From assembly GCA_022822065.1 (NCBI GenBank), contig JAJECI010000003.1, positions 1-64,000 on the forward strand: 64,000 bases of DNA, in the 5' to 3' direction. A program made the translations under genes and the position numbers. Source of the DNA: Candidatus Dadabacteria bacterium. GTDB taxonomy: Bacteria; Desulfobacterota_D; UBA1144; Nemesobacterales; Nemesobacteraceae. Position 1 is the first letter of the stretch. Each line of letters opens with the position of its first letter. Shown here piece after piece: positions 26,612 through 34,183 of this stretch. Below the pieces are notes generated by a model. The model did no database searches. It was given only the letters and a program-made list of their open reading frames with translations, and was not told the DNA's origin.

Positions 26612-26817
26612 ACCGACTCTTCGCCAAGATGCTGTTCGATTATCCGTATCATGTTGTCAACGCGCGTTCTAAGGCGCTCCTTTTCGGCTTCAATCGAAGC
26701 GGCATTTTCTCTGAGCACCTTAATTTCTTCAAGTAATCTGTTATGTTCTTCAGCAGCCTTGGCGTTTTTATCTACAAACTCTCTGATTTTTCTCTCAAGA
26801 ATCTCCAATGATTCCAT
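26608..26817 (-). CDS. Small coiled-coil protein, ZapB-like
   Basis: The 69-residue product is predicted to be coiled coil almost throughout (LERKIREFVDKNAKAAEEHN, LLEEIKVLRENAAS), without membrane segments. Size and heptad pattern fit ZapB-like division proteins, and its position directly before zapA supports that role. I chose ATG 26817 over upstream in-frame starts because a promoter-like sequence ends 11 bases before it. Sequence identity in coiled coils is weak evidence, so the ZapB name is provisional. Confidence 0.7.
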   Translation of the reverse strand: MESLEILERKIREFVDKNAKAAEEHNRLLEEIKVLRENAASIEAEKERLRTRVDNMIRIIEQHLGEESV

Positions 26818-26828
26818 AATTAATACAA

Positions 26829-26857
26829 ATTGTATCACTATGATGATGTTATTACAA
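26829..26857 (-). promoter_or_regulatory. Promoter of the zapB-like operon
   Basis: On the minus strand TTGTAA (26852-26857), a 17-base spacer and TACAAT (26829-26834) with an upstream TG extension. The start codon at 26817 is only 11 bases beyond the -10, so the leader should be about 4 bases. Confidence 0.6.
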
Positions 26858-26902
26858 GAATAATGCCTCAAGCGTCCTTCCCGGGCCCGCAAAGGGAATT
26901 TT

Positions 26903-26932
26903 TTTACGTTTTGAGGACTTTTTGTCTATAAT
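26903..26932 (+). promoter_or_regulatory. Promoter of prfA, predicted leaderless
   Basis: TTTACG (26903-26908), an 18-base spacer and a perfect TATAAT (26927-26932). Seven bases separate the -10 from the ATG at 26940, which is where transcription should start. Confidence 0.6.
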
Positions 26933-26939
26933 TTCTGCC

Positions 26940-28028
26940 ATGCAGACAAGTCCTGTTGAAGATAAGAAGCTGTTTGAGAAGCTTGAGGAGCTTGAGCGGA
27001 GGTTTTTTGAACTTGAAAGGGCGCTCGGTGATCCCGACATCTCCGCTCAGCAGAGAATCAAGTGCTCAAAGGAGCATGCGGAGCTTGAGGATGTGGTATC
27101 CGTCTACGCGCGGCTGAAGGAAGTCGCGGAGGCCGCTGAAGAGAATCGCAAACTGCTTGATGACAGTGAGCTTGCGCCTCTTGCCCGCGAGGAGCTCGAT
27201 GAGCTCTCGGAGGAGAAAAGCGAGCTTGAGAGGAGGCTCAGAAAGCTTCTTTTGCCCAAAGATCCGAATCTCGGGAAAAACGTTTTTCTTGAGATAAGGG
27301 CCGGAGCCGGTGGGGAGGAGGCGGCGCTTTTCGCGGCTGACCTTCTCAGAATGTACTCGAGGTATTGCGAGAACCACCGCTGGAAGGTTGAGACCATAAC
27401 CCTGAACGAAACCGGGATCGGGGGGATAAAGGAACTTGTGGTAAAGATCGAAGGGCGGGATGTTTACGGCAAGCTCAGGTATGAAAGCGGGGTCCACAGG
27501 GTCCAGAGGATACCCTCGACGGAGGCCGGCGGGAGAATACACACGTCAACGGCGACCGTCGCCGTGCTTCCGGAGGCCGACGAGGTTGACGTGGAGGTGG
27601 AAGAGAAGGAACTCAAGGTGGATACTTTCAGGTCTTCCGGGCCCGGGGGTCAGCACGTTAACAAAACGGATTCCGCGATAAGGATAACCCATCTTCCAAC
27701 GGGAATCGTCGTGCAGTGCCAGGATGATCGCTCGCAGCAGAAAAACAGGATTCATGCCATGAGCATGCTGCGCGCGAAGCTTTACGAGGTGGAAGAGCGC
27801 AAGCGCGCAAGCGAGATCTCGCGCACAAGAAAAACCCAGGTCGGAAGCGGGGACAGAAGTGAGAAGATAAGAACCTACAACTTTCCTCAGGGGAGAATAA
27901 CCGACCACAGGATAGGCTTCACTCTCCATAAGATGGAATCGGTGCTTGGAGGAGATCTTGATCCTCTCCTGGAACCTCTCGCGGCTCATTTTCAGGCCGA
28001 AAGTCTTAAGAATCTCTCAGAGGTCTGA
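26940..28028 (+). CDS. prfA: Peptide chain release factor 1
   Basis: RF1 terminates translation at UAA and UAG. The catalytic GGQ lies in SSGPGGQHVNKTDSAIR near residue 230, and the stop-codon-recognition region IPSTEAGGRIHTST near 185-198 contains the PxT-type motif. The length is 362 residues, typical of the family. ATG 26940 is preferred over an in-frame TTG at 26922, because the -10 box covers the region just after that TTG and there is no ribosome binding site. The next gene starts 51 bp downstream. Confidence 0.95.
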   Translation: MQTSPVEDKKLFEKLEELERRFFELERALGDPDISAQQRIKCSKEHAELEDVVSVYARLKEVAEAAEENRKLLDDSELAPLAREELDELSEEKSELERRLRKLLLPKDPNLGKNVFLEIRAGAGGEEAALFAADLLRMYSRYCENHRWKVETITLNETGIGGIKELVVKIEGRDVYGKLRYESGVHRVQRIPSTEAGGRIHTSTATVAVLPEADEVDVEVEEKELKVDTFRSSGPGGQHVNKTDSAIRITHLPTGIVVQCQDDRSQQKNRIHAMSMLRAKLYEVEERKRASEISRTRKTQVGSGDRSEKIRTYNFPQGRITDHRIGFTLHKMESVLGGDLDPLLEPLAAHFQAESLKNLSEV

Positions 28029-28042
28029 CGACTTTTCCCGAT

Positions 28043-28070
28043 TTGTATTTGCCGGGCCAAGCAATAGAAT
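28043..28070 (+). promoter_or_regulatory. Promoter of the CcsA/HemX-like gene, very short leader
   Basis: TTGTAT (28043-28048), a 16-base spacer and TAGAAT (28065-28070). The ATG at 28080 is 9 bases after the -10, so the expected leader is about 2 bases. Confidence 0.5.
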
Positions 28071-28079
28071 ATAGCTTCA

Positions 28080-28883
28080 ATGAACGTTATATACCTGATT
28101 TCCGCCCTTTACCTGCTTTCTTCTCTTCTTTACGGCACTTACCTCTGGTCGCAGAAAAGAAAAATCTCCCGGGCGGGCGTTTATTTCGCCATTGCGGGAG
28201 TGCTCGCCCATACAGCGCTGCTTGTTATTTTCCTCACGCGCGGCGACGTACTGGCCGGAAGCACTTCAAGGCCCCTTTTTATCTTCTCGTGGCTTATAAC
28301 GCTTGTTTTTCTAGTTTCCCAACTGAGGTTCAAGACCCCCGTGCTCGGCGCGTTCGTGCTCCCCGTAGCTTTTCTCGGAACCTTGCCCTACGTGATCATT
28401 CCGGACGGGATGATCACTCAGGACCCGACACTTGCCAATCCCTGGATACTTGCGCACATACTGTCCATTTTTCTTGGAGAGGCGTTTTTCGCGATATCCT
28501 GTCTAGCGGGTGCGATCTACATATTCCAGGAAAATCAGCTCAAGTCTAAAAGAATAGGGACTCACCTGAAAAAACTTCCTTCCCTGATAACGCTTGACAG
28601 GATAAACCACCTGAGTCTCCTGCTCGGGTTCCCGCTTCTCACCGTGAGTCTGGTGATCGGGTTCATACTGGCAAGGGAGATATGGAGCGAGGGATGGATA
28701 TGGGGAGCCAAGGAGACGTGGTCTACCGTTACGTGGCTTCTTTACGCCTTTTTGATAAACGGACGCCTCTCCCTCGGGTGGAGGGGCAGAAGGGCGGCGC
28801 TCGGAGCCGTGATCGGGTTCTGCATCGTGGTGGTGACGTTTGCGATGGGATATATCTTCCCGGGACAGCACAGATTTGAGTGA
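28080..28883 (+). CDS. CcsA/HemX-family membrane protein (cytochrome c biogenesis type)
   Basis: This 267-residue integral membrane protein has about eight hydrophobic helices. The tryptophan-rich motif EGWIWGAKETWS near residue 200 corresponds to the heme-handling WWD-type loop of CcsA/ResC proteins, with candidate heme-ligand histidines in VLAHTALL, ILAHILSI and the C-terminal GQHRF. The family either attaches heme to apocytochromes c or, as HemX, supports heme synthesis. No CcsB/ResB partner is adjacent. Position after prfA fits hem-cluster arrangements seen elsewhere, but no hem gene is visible. Confidence 0.8.
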   Translation: MNVIYLISALYLLSSLLYGTYLWSQKRKISRAGVYFAIAGVLAHTALLVIFLTRGDVLAGSTSRPLFIFSWLITLVFLVSQLRFKTPVLGAFVLPVAFLGTLPYVIIPDGMITQDPTLANPWILAHILSIFLGEAFFAISCLAGAIYIFQENQLKSKRIGTHLKKLPSLITLDRINHLSLLLGFPLLTVSLVIGFILAREIWSEGWIWGAKETWSTVTWLLYAFLINGRLSLGWRGRRAALGAVIGFCIVVVTFAMGYIFPGQHRFE

Positions 28884-28892
28884 TGCGGCCGA

Positions 28893-28922
28893 TTTACAAA
28901 GGTCTGGAAATAACGTTATAAT
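28893..28922 (+). promoter_or_regulatory. Promoter of the dodecin gene
   Basis: TTTACA (28893-28898), an 18-base spacer and a perfect TATAAT (28917-28922). It gives a conventional leader of about 37 bases that includes AAGGAGG. Confidence 0.65.
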
Positions 28923-28966
28923 ATAGACCCCAAATTACGCCAAAAACTGTTTTAAGGAGGATTACC

Positions 28967-29170
28967 ATGGCTGTAGCTAGAGTAACAGAGGTTATAGGGT
29001 CATCCGATAAGTCATGGGATGATGCTGTGCAGGAGGCTCTTGACAGAGCGAACAAGACGATAAGGGGTCTTACCGGAATCGAGGTAACGAAAATGAACGC
29101 CCGCATAGATGACGGGAAGATTACCGAGTACCGCTCCCACGTCAGGATCACCTTCATTCTGGAGGATTAG
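28967..29170 (+). CDS. Dodecin, flavin-binding storage protein
   Basis: The 67-residue protein matches the dodecin family across its full length: VTEVIGSSDKSWDDAVQEAL, the helix ALDRANKTIRG, and the closing strands ITEYRSHVRITFILED. Dodecins form twelve-subunit shells that sequester riboflavin or FMN and limit flavin photochemistry. Starts at ATG 28967 with a near-perfect AAGGAGG. It may share a transcript with the DapF homologue 42 bp downstream. Confidence 0.92.
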   Translation: MAVARVTEVIGSSDKSWDDAVQEALDRANKTIRGLTGIEVTKMNARIDDGKITEYRSHVRITFILED

Positions 29171-29212
29171 CATCTTCTTCCGGAATATTTTCCCAAAACT
29201 GAAAGCGACGTG

Positions 29213-30088
29213 ATGAACTGCTTTGTAAAATCACACGGGTTGGGAAATGACTATATCGTCTTAGACAGCGCCGAAATAGATTTTGATCTCGACAAATCAG
29301 CCATAGAACTCATATGCCACAGGAACTACGGCATAGGTTCTGACGGCATACTGCTTCTGGTCCCTCCCGCAAGGGGGGATTTCGGGCTCAGGATTCTCAA
29401 TCCTGACGGAAGCGAGGCGGAAAAAAGCGGAAACGGGCTCAGGATTTTCGCGAAGTACCTCTACGAGAGAAAAAACGCCTCGAGCAAGACTTTTTCCATA
29501 GATACTCCCGGCGGCCTTGTTACTGCCGAAGTCGAGGAAAAAGACGGGAAAGTCCACCACGTCACGGTGGAAATGGGCACGGCGACTTTCAGAGCGGATG
29601 AGGTGCCGGTAGATATAGAAGAGGAAGAAGCGGTGGCGCAGCGCCTGGCTCTTGGCGCGTCGGAATTTGATTTTACCGCCGTTTCGGTGGGGAACCCCCA
29701 CTGCGTTATTTTCTTCGAAGAGTTAAGAGAAGATCTCATAAGGAAACTCGGACCCGAGATAGAAAACCACCCCGTTTTCCCGAACAGAACTAATGTTCAG
29801 TTCGCCCAGGTGATCTCGCGCTCAAGCGTTCGCATCCTGATCTGGGAGAGGGGGGCCGGCTACACTCTTGCCTCGGGCAGCAGTTCCTGCGCGGTCGCCG
29901 CCGCGTGCGTGAAGTCCGGTCTTACGGATCGGAAGCTCAAGGTGCTGATGCCCGGCGGGGCTCTCGACATAAACGTCGGGGAGGACTGGGCGATCACTAT
30001 GCGCGGCGAGGTGGAGGAAGTCTTTTCGGGAATGTTAAGCGACGATCTTCTTTACAAACTCAGAAATCCTTCCGCTATAAACTTATAG
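29213..30088 (+). CDS. DapF-fold protein lacking both catalytic cysteines
   Basis: The 291-residue protein has the double-barrel DapF fold signatures: SHGLGNDYIVLD at the start, NPDGSEAEKSGNGLR near 68, VGNPHCVIF near 161, and WERGAGYTLASGSSSCA near 213. In DapF the two barrels each supply a catalytic Cys, in GNG.RC and in ACG.G. Here the positions read GNGLRI and ASGSSS, so both thiols are replaced. The conserved Glu of ERG is kept. It may be a non-epimerase paralogue or use another mechanism. An in-frame GTG at 29210 is an alternative start; ATG 29213 fits the family. The amidohydrolase gene begins 20 bp after it. Confidence 0.8.
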   Translation: MNCFVKSHGLGNDYIVLDSAEIDFDLDKSAIELICHRNYGIGSDGILLLVPPARGDFGLRILNPDGSEAEKSGNGLRIFAKYLYERKNASSKTFSIDTPGGLVTAEVEEKDGKVHHVTVEMGTATFRADEVPVDIEEEEAVAQRLALGASEFDFTAVSVGNPHCVIFFEELREDLIRKLGPEIENHPVFPNRTNVQFAQVISRSSVRILIWERGAGYTLASGSSSCAVAAACVKSGLTDRKLKVLMPGGALDINVGEDWAITMRGEVEEVFSGMLSDDLLYKLRNPSAINL

Positions 30089-30108
30089 AGCGACCGATTC
30101 GTTTTTCG

Positions 30109-31365
30109 ATGGAAAGACTGCTTTTAACGGCGGATGTGGTGATTCCGGTAAGTTCTGAACCGATTCGCAATGGAGCCGTCGTCGTGGACGGGGGACGTAT
30201 CGTTGACATCGGAACATCGGATAGAATCGAGACTGACTATCCCGGCTTACAGAAAATAGGAAGGCCGAACTCGATAATACTCCCCGGGTTCGTAAACGCC
30301 CACACTCACCTTGAGCTCAGTTGGACAAGGGGGAAGATCGGGGGTTTCGAGGATTTTACCGGATGGCTTGAGCGGCTGGTCACTCTTAAGGCCGGCGGGG
30401 TTGATCAAGATCTTGCGGAGGATTCAATGAGGATGGGGATTCGCGACGTCATCGAAAGCGGAGTCACTACAGTCGGGGAAATATCTTCCTTGGATTTCGG
30501 CGGGAGGGACATGCTTAGAAGCTCGGGGATGAGGATTATCGCGTTTCTCGAACTTTTTGACCGCATTTCACCGAGACTTTCCTCGCTTGAATTCCAAAAC
30601 GAGGATCTTTATGAGGAAAGACCTTTTCCGCACGCGCCTTATTCCTGCGGGCCGGAACTCCTGGAGGAGGTTTTCGCCTGTGCGCGGGAAAACTCGGTCG
30701 CGGCGGGAATCCATCTGGGCGAGAGCCCTGATGAAGTCGATTTCCTGCGAAACCTGCCCAATGAATTTGAACGGAAAATCTTCCCGCTCATAAAAAAGGA
30801 AACCTTCAAAAGGCCCGGGGCCGAAACCCCGACGCGCTACATAAACAGATTTCTTCGCGGAGGGGACGTAAAGCTCTCCGCCGTTCACATGGTCCAGGTG
30901 GTGGATGAAGATATGGAGATAATCCGAGGCGCCGATATCGGCATTGTTCTCTGCCCGAGAAGCAATGTTTTTCTCAGAGTGGGCAAACCGAACCTGCGCC
31001 AGATGCTTGATCATGAAAGAGTAGGGCTCGGGACCGACGGACTTTCAAGCAACTCGGATCTTGATTTCTTCCGGGAGATCAGATTCCTGCATGACATTAT
31101 GGTTGAGCAGGGAATACGGCAGAGTGCCCGTCTGGCGGTCTATTTCGCGACTTTAGGCGGAGCAAGGGCTCTTTTTCTCGAGGAGAAGACGGGGAGTCTT
31201 GAGGTCGGAAAAAGTGCCGACATCATATGTGTTGACTGCAAAGGGGGAATTGCCCCCGACCCCTATTCCTGCATAGTCTCTTCAGAACCGGAGGACCTCC
31301 AGTTCTCAATGGTAGGAGGGAACTTCATCTACAAAAAGGACCTTTGTCCTCCTTGTGAGCATTAG
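30109..31365 (+). CDS. Amidohydrolase-superfamily deaminase/hydrolase (TRZ/ATZ type)
   Basis: The 418-residue enzyme has the metal ligands of the class: GFVNAHTHLE near residue 62-71, the mid-sequence His in AAGIHLGES, SAVHMVQV with its His near 260, and LGTDGLSSNSDLD with the catalytic Asp near 305. These patterns match guanine/S-adenosylhomocysteine/aminofutalosine deaminases of COG0402. Because the window carries mqnA and mqnD, an aminodeoxyfutalosine deaminase is a reasonable hypothesis, but an MTA/SAH deaminase fits equally. ATG 30109 was preferred; the frame extends to 29905 inside the preceding gene. Confidence 0.8.
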   Translation: MERLLLTADVVIPVSSEPIRNGAVVVDGGRIVDIGTSDRIETDYPGLQKIGRPNSIILPGFVNAHTHLELSWTRGKIGGFEDFTGWLERLVTLKAGGVDQDLAEDSMRMGIRDVIESGVTTVGEISSLDFGGRDMLRSSGMRIIAFLELFDRISPRLSSLEFQNEDLYEERPFPHAPYSCGPELLEEVFACARENSVAAGIHLGESPDEVDFLRNLPNEFERKIFPLIKKETFKRPGAETPTRYINRFLRGGDVKLSAVHMVQVVDEDMEIIRGADIGIVLCPRSNVFLRVGKPNLRQMLDHERVGLGTDGLSSNSDLDFFREIRFLHDIMVEQGIRQSARLAVYFATLGGARALFLEEKTGSLEVGKSADIICVDCKGGIAPDPYSCIVSSEPEDLQFSMVGGNFIYKKDLCPPCEH

Positions 31366-31382
31366 TTTCCTCAGTATCTGTG

Positions 31383-32459
31383 ATGACCGAACCGAAGCCC
31401 GAAAAGCTTTTTGTCTATGGAACCCTGCGAAAAGGCGGGACAAGAGGCGGGCACCTTGAGCGATGCAGGTTGCTCAGGATGATAAAGGTTCCCGGGATTC
31501 TTTACCGCACACCCTTTGGTTATCCGGCGGCCGTGTTTGATGAGACCTCCCCGCTTGCCGTCCAGGGAGAGCTTTATGAGCTTCCCCCGGATTCCGAAGC
31601 CTTTATCGGAAGCGTGGACCGCCTCGAAGGCGCGGATGAAAAGCTCTTTTCAAGATCTTCCATCCGCTTGGGAAAAGAGTTCTTTTACGCCTATGAACCC
31701 GGCCCGGAACTCAGAAGTCGGATTGGCGATGCGGACATAATAAAAACCGGCAACTGGTTCTCGGACCCCGACCTCTGCGGCGAGGATCCCTTTTCCTTTG
31801 CCGTCAGTTTTGAGAACATCCAGAAGCAGTATTACAGGATGAGACCCGACGGTCGTTCGGAAGAGAACATTTTTCTTGAAGGCACGGTCCCGGTTCTGGT
31901 TACCTGTCCGCACTCAACCGCTCACACGAGAATGGGGAAACTGAAACGCCATGAATTCTACACCGCCGCTCTAGGAGCCGTGCTGCATCTGGTTCTCGGC
32001 TGCCACTGCCTTTACGCGAACAGGGAACAGGAAACAGACCCGAATTACTATGACGACTGCGGTTTTAAAGCTGCGCTCGGGAGAGTTCTGTCCGAGAGGA
32101 AAATAGATCTAGTTGTGGACATACACGGTACCGGAAACGAGAGGTCCGAGGACCTGTTTCCAGGCGTGGGGGTCGGGAGGGAATTTCTTCTTTCGGCACC
32201 TGATGTTCTTGACAAGTTTTATCTTGTCGCCGAGGAACATGGAATCACGGCCGGAAGCGCCGATATATTCCCCGCCGCAAGGCAGATGACCGTGGCCAAG
32301 TTCGCCGCGAAGCGGTTTTCGGTTCCCGCAATCCAGGTTGAGATAAGCGACAGGTTCAGGATGCCGTGGCGGCGGAAAGACGAGTTCCGCCGTCTCATAG
32401 GGTTTCTTCTCGGATTTGTCGAGAAAGTGATCCCGGAGAAACCGGGCCAGGGCGGATAA
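31383..32459 (+). CDS. Fusion of gamma-glutamylcyclotransferase (AIG2-like) and N-formylglutamate amidohydrolase domains
   Basis: The 358-residue protein has two unrelated domains. Residues about 8-115 are GGCT/AIG2-like: FVYGTLRKGG (the glycine-rich loop) and SVDRLEGADEKLFSR, with the presumed catalytic Glu. Residues about 165-350 match the N-formylglutamate amidohydrolase family: VTCPHSTAHTRMG, VVDIHGTGN and AIQVEISDRFR, which carry the metal-binding and substrate residues. GGCTs release 5-oxoproline from gamma-glutamyl compounds, while FGase releases glutamate from its N-acyl form. I know of no standard protein with this fusion. An in-frame GTG at 31380 is an alternative start. Confidence 0.8.
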   Translation: MTEPKPEKLFVYGTLRKGGTRGGHLERCRLLRMIKVPGILYRTPFGYPAAVFDETSPLAVQGELYELPPDSEAFIGSVDRLEGADEKLFSRSSIRLGKEFFYAYEPGPELRSRIGDADIIKTGNWFSDPDLCGEDPFSFAVSFENIQKQYYRMRPDGRSEENIFLEGTVPVLVTCPHSTAHTRMGKLKRHEFYTAALGAVLHLVLGCHCLYANREQETDPNYYDDCGFKAALGRVLSERKIDLVVDIHGTGNERSEDLFPGVGVGREFLLSAPDVLDKFYLVAEEHGITAGSADIFPAARQMTVAKFAAKRFSVPAIQVEISDRFRMPWRRKDEFRRLIGFLLGFVEKVIPEKPGQGG

Positions 32460-32489
32460 CGGGTGCCGTCTCCTCGGGTTGGAATAAAA

Positions 32490-33323
32490 TTACTCGCAGA
32501 GGATGTCAAGCATTGGGCTCTCGGCTATGATTCCCTTTGCTCGGGCTTTTTCAAAAAGATATTTAAGCGCCCAGGTTCCGCTCTCCCCGAGGTCCTTGGT
32601 CCACTCATTTACGTACATTAAAACGAACTTTTCTCCCGTATCCTCGCTCATCCCCCTTCCAAAGCGCATCGCGTAATCAAGAGCCTCTTTTTTGTTCGAA
32701 AGGGCGTACTCTATGCTTTCTCTGTGTACCCGAAGAACTTCGGCGTCAAGCCCCCGGGGCACGTCTCTTCGAAGCACGTTAAGTCCAAGAGGCATCGGAA
32801 GATCGGTCTCCTCGGCCCACATTTCCCCGAGATCGAACAGAAGCTCAAGCCCCGTCTCTTCGTAGGTAAGCTGCCCTTCATGTATAAGAAGACCCGCGTC
32901 CGCCTCTCCTTCGAGCACCTTGTCCATGATCTTGTCGAAGGGCACTTCGACCGGGATGAAATTATCAGCATAGAGGCTTAGAAGAAGATATGCGGTAGTA
33001 AGCTTTCCGGGCACCGCGACGGTTTTTCCCCCGAGGTCAGAAATTTTCTCCCTGGCGACCACTATGGGGCCGTACCCTTTTCCCATACTGGCCCCGCAGG
33101 AAAGAATCCGATAGCGGTCCTGCACGCTAAGGTATCCGTGGGCGGAGATTGCAGTGACTTCGAGTTCCGCCGCCATGGCTCTTTTGTTAAGGGACTGTAT
33201 GTCTTCAATCACGTGCTCGAAGTCGATTGCTTCTGAAACCACCTTTCCGTTCGCTATGGCGTAGAACATGAACGCATCGTCTGCATCGGGGCTGTGCCCC
33301 AGCCTCATCATCCGTTTTTCCAT
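32490..33323 (-). CDS. mqnD: 1,4-dihydroxy-6-naphthoate synthase (futalosine pathway)
   Basis: MqnD splits cyclic dehypoxanthinyl futalosine to 1,4-dihydroxy-6-naphthoate, late in the alternative menaquinone pathway. The 277-residue protein opens with GHSPDADDAFMFYAI, typical of MqnD, and contains GKTVAVPGKLTTAYLLL near 98, DAGLLIHEGQLTY near 137 and LPMPLGLNVLRRDV near 170. AGGAG lies 9 bases before ATG 33323. It follows mqnA by 23 bp in the same operon. MqnB, MqnC and MqnE are not in the window. Confidence 0.92.
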   Translation of the reverse strand: MEKRMMRLGHSPDADDAFMFYAIANGKVVSEAIDFEHVIEDIQSLNKRAMAAELEVTAISAHGYLSVQDRYRILSCGASMGKGYGPIVVAREKISDLGGKTVAVPGKLTTAYLLLSLYADNFIPVEVPFDKIMDKVLEGEADAGLLIHEGQLTYEETGLELLFDLGEMWAEETDLPMPLGLNVLRRDVPRGLDAEVLRVHRESIEYALSNKKEALDYAMRFGRGMSEDTGEKFVLMYVNEWTKDLGESGTWALKYLFEKARAKGIIAESPMLDILCE

Positions 33324-33346
33324 TCTCGTCTCCTTTTGGATTTCGT

Positions 33347-34183
33347 CTATGACGGGTCTGTATAGAAGTTGATTTCGTTTTTCTTTTCTATTTCGTTTAG
33401 TTCAAAAAGAAGGTCGCGGTATTTGATGAGTCCGTCAATTTTTTGGCCGTCAAGGTCGTACTTAATCCTTTTTTGAAGGTAAGTCAGACACTGTTCCCTG
33501 TTGAGTCCAAGTTTTCGGGATTCGATATCTACTATCTCCGAGATGAGTTCCACCCCCTGTTCTCTTGTCGGAACGAGACACCTGCAGCCCTCGGCGGTAG
33601 CGTCGTCTCCTTTTTTGATCGCCATTACCGCGTATACGAAGGGAAGGGCCGTCTCCCTGGTCCAGAGTTCGCCCAAGTCATAGGTGAAAGCGGATTTCTC
33701 CGCGAAGAGGTAACGGGCCTGAAGACCCGAGTTGCCGATGAGCATCCCGGCGTCAACTCCTTCAAGGAAACCGTTTCCGGGCTCTCTTTTTACGTATTCG
33801 GGCTTAAGCCCCAAAAAGAGTTCGAGAACGATTCTGAGCAGGGCCGTTGAGCTCCTGGACCTGCTGTCGACCGACACGCTTTGTATTTCCGTTATTTTCT
33901 TTCGCGCCTTTAGTATAACGCTGTCGACTTTTCCGAAAGAGGATATGGAAATGTCGGGCAGAATGCAGTAGCCGTCGGTTCTTAGAAATTCAACCGAGGG
34001 AATGGGCGCGACATCCACCACTCCTTTCGACAGATTCTCGGAAAGGAGGAAAGGGTCAAAATACATTATGTTGAAGCTGTGCTCGACGATCCCTTTTTCC
34101 AGAGGATAGATGAGCGGTCGCATATTAAGAAAAGGCGCTGCTCCGAGATTTATCAATGACCGGCCCCCCTTTTTTTCGCTCAT
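33347..34183 (-). CDS. mqnA: Chorismate dehydratase (futalosine pathway)
   Basis: MqnA removes water from chorismate, giving 3-enolpyruvylbenzoate, the first step of the futalosine route to menaquinone. The 278-residue protein contains the family block VDSRSRSSTALLRI near 105, DAGMLIGNSGLQA near 145 and YDLGELWTRETALPFVYA near 170. It shares the periplasmic-binding-protein-like fold with its neighbour MqnD. The ATG overlaps the stop of dgt by 4 bases, so mqnA is translated with it. Confidence 0.92.
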   Translation of the reverse strand: MSEKKGGRSLINLGAAPFLNMRPLIYPLEKGIVEHSFNIMYFDPFLLSENLSKGVVDVAPIPSVEFLRTDGYCILPDISISSFGKVDSVILKARKKITEIQSVSVDSRSRSSTALLRIVLELFLGLKPEYVKREPGNGFLEGVDAGMLIGNSGLQARYLFAEKSAFTYDLGELWTRETALPFVYAVMAIKKGDDATAEGCRCLVPTREQGVELISEIVDIESRKLGLNREQCLTYLQKRIKYDLDGQKIDGLIKYRDLLFELNEIEKKNEINFYTDPS

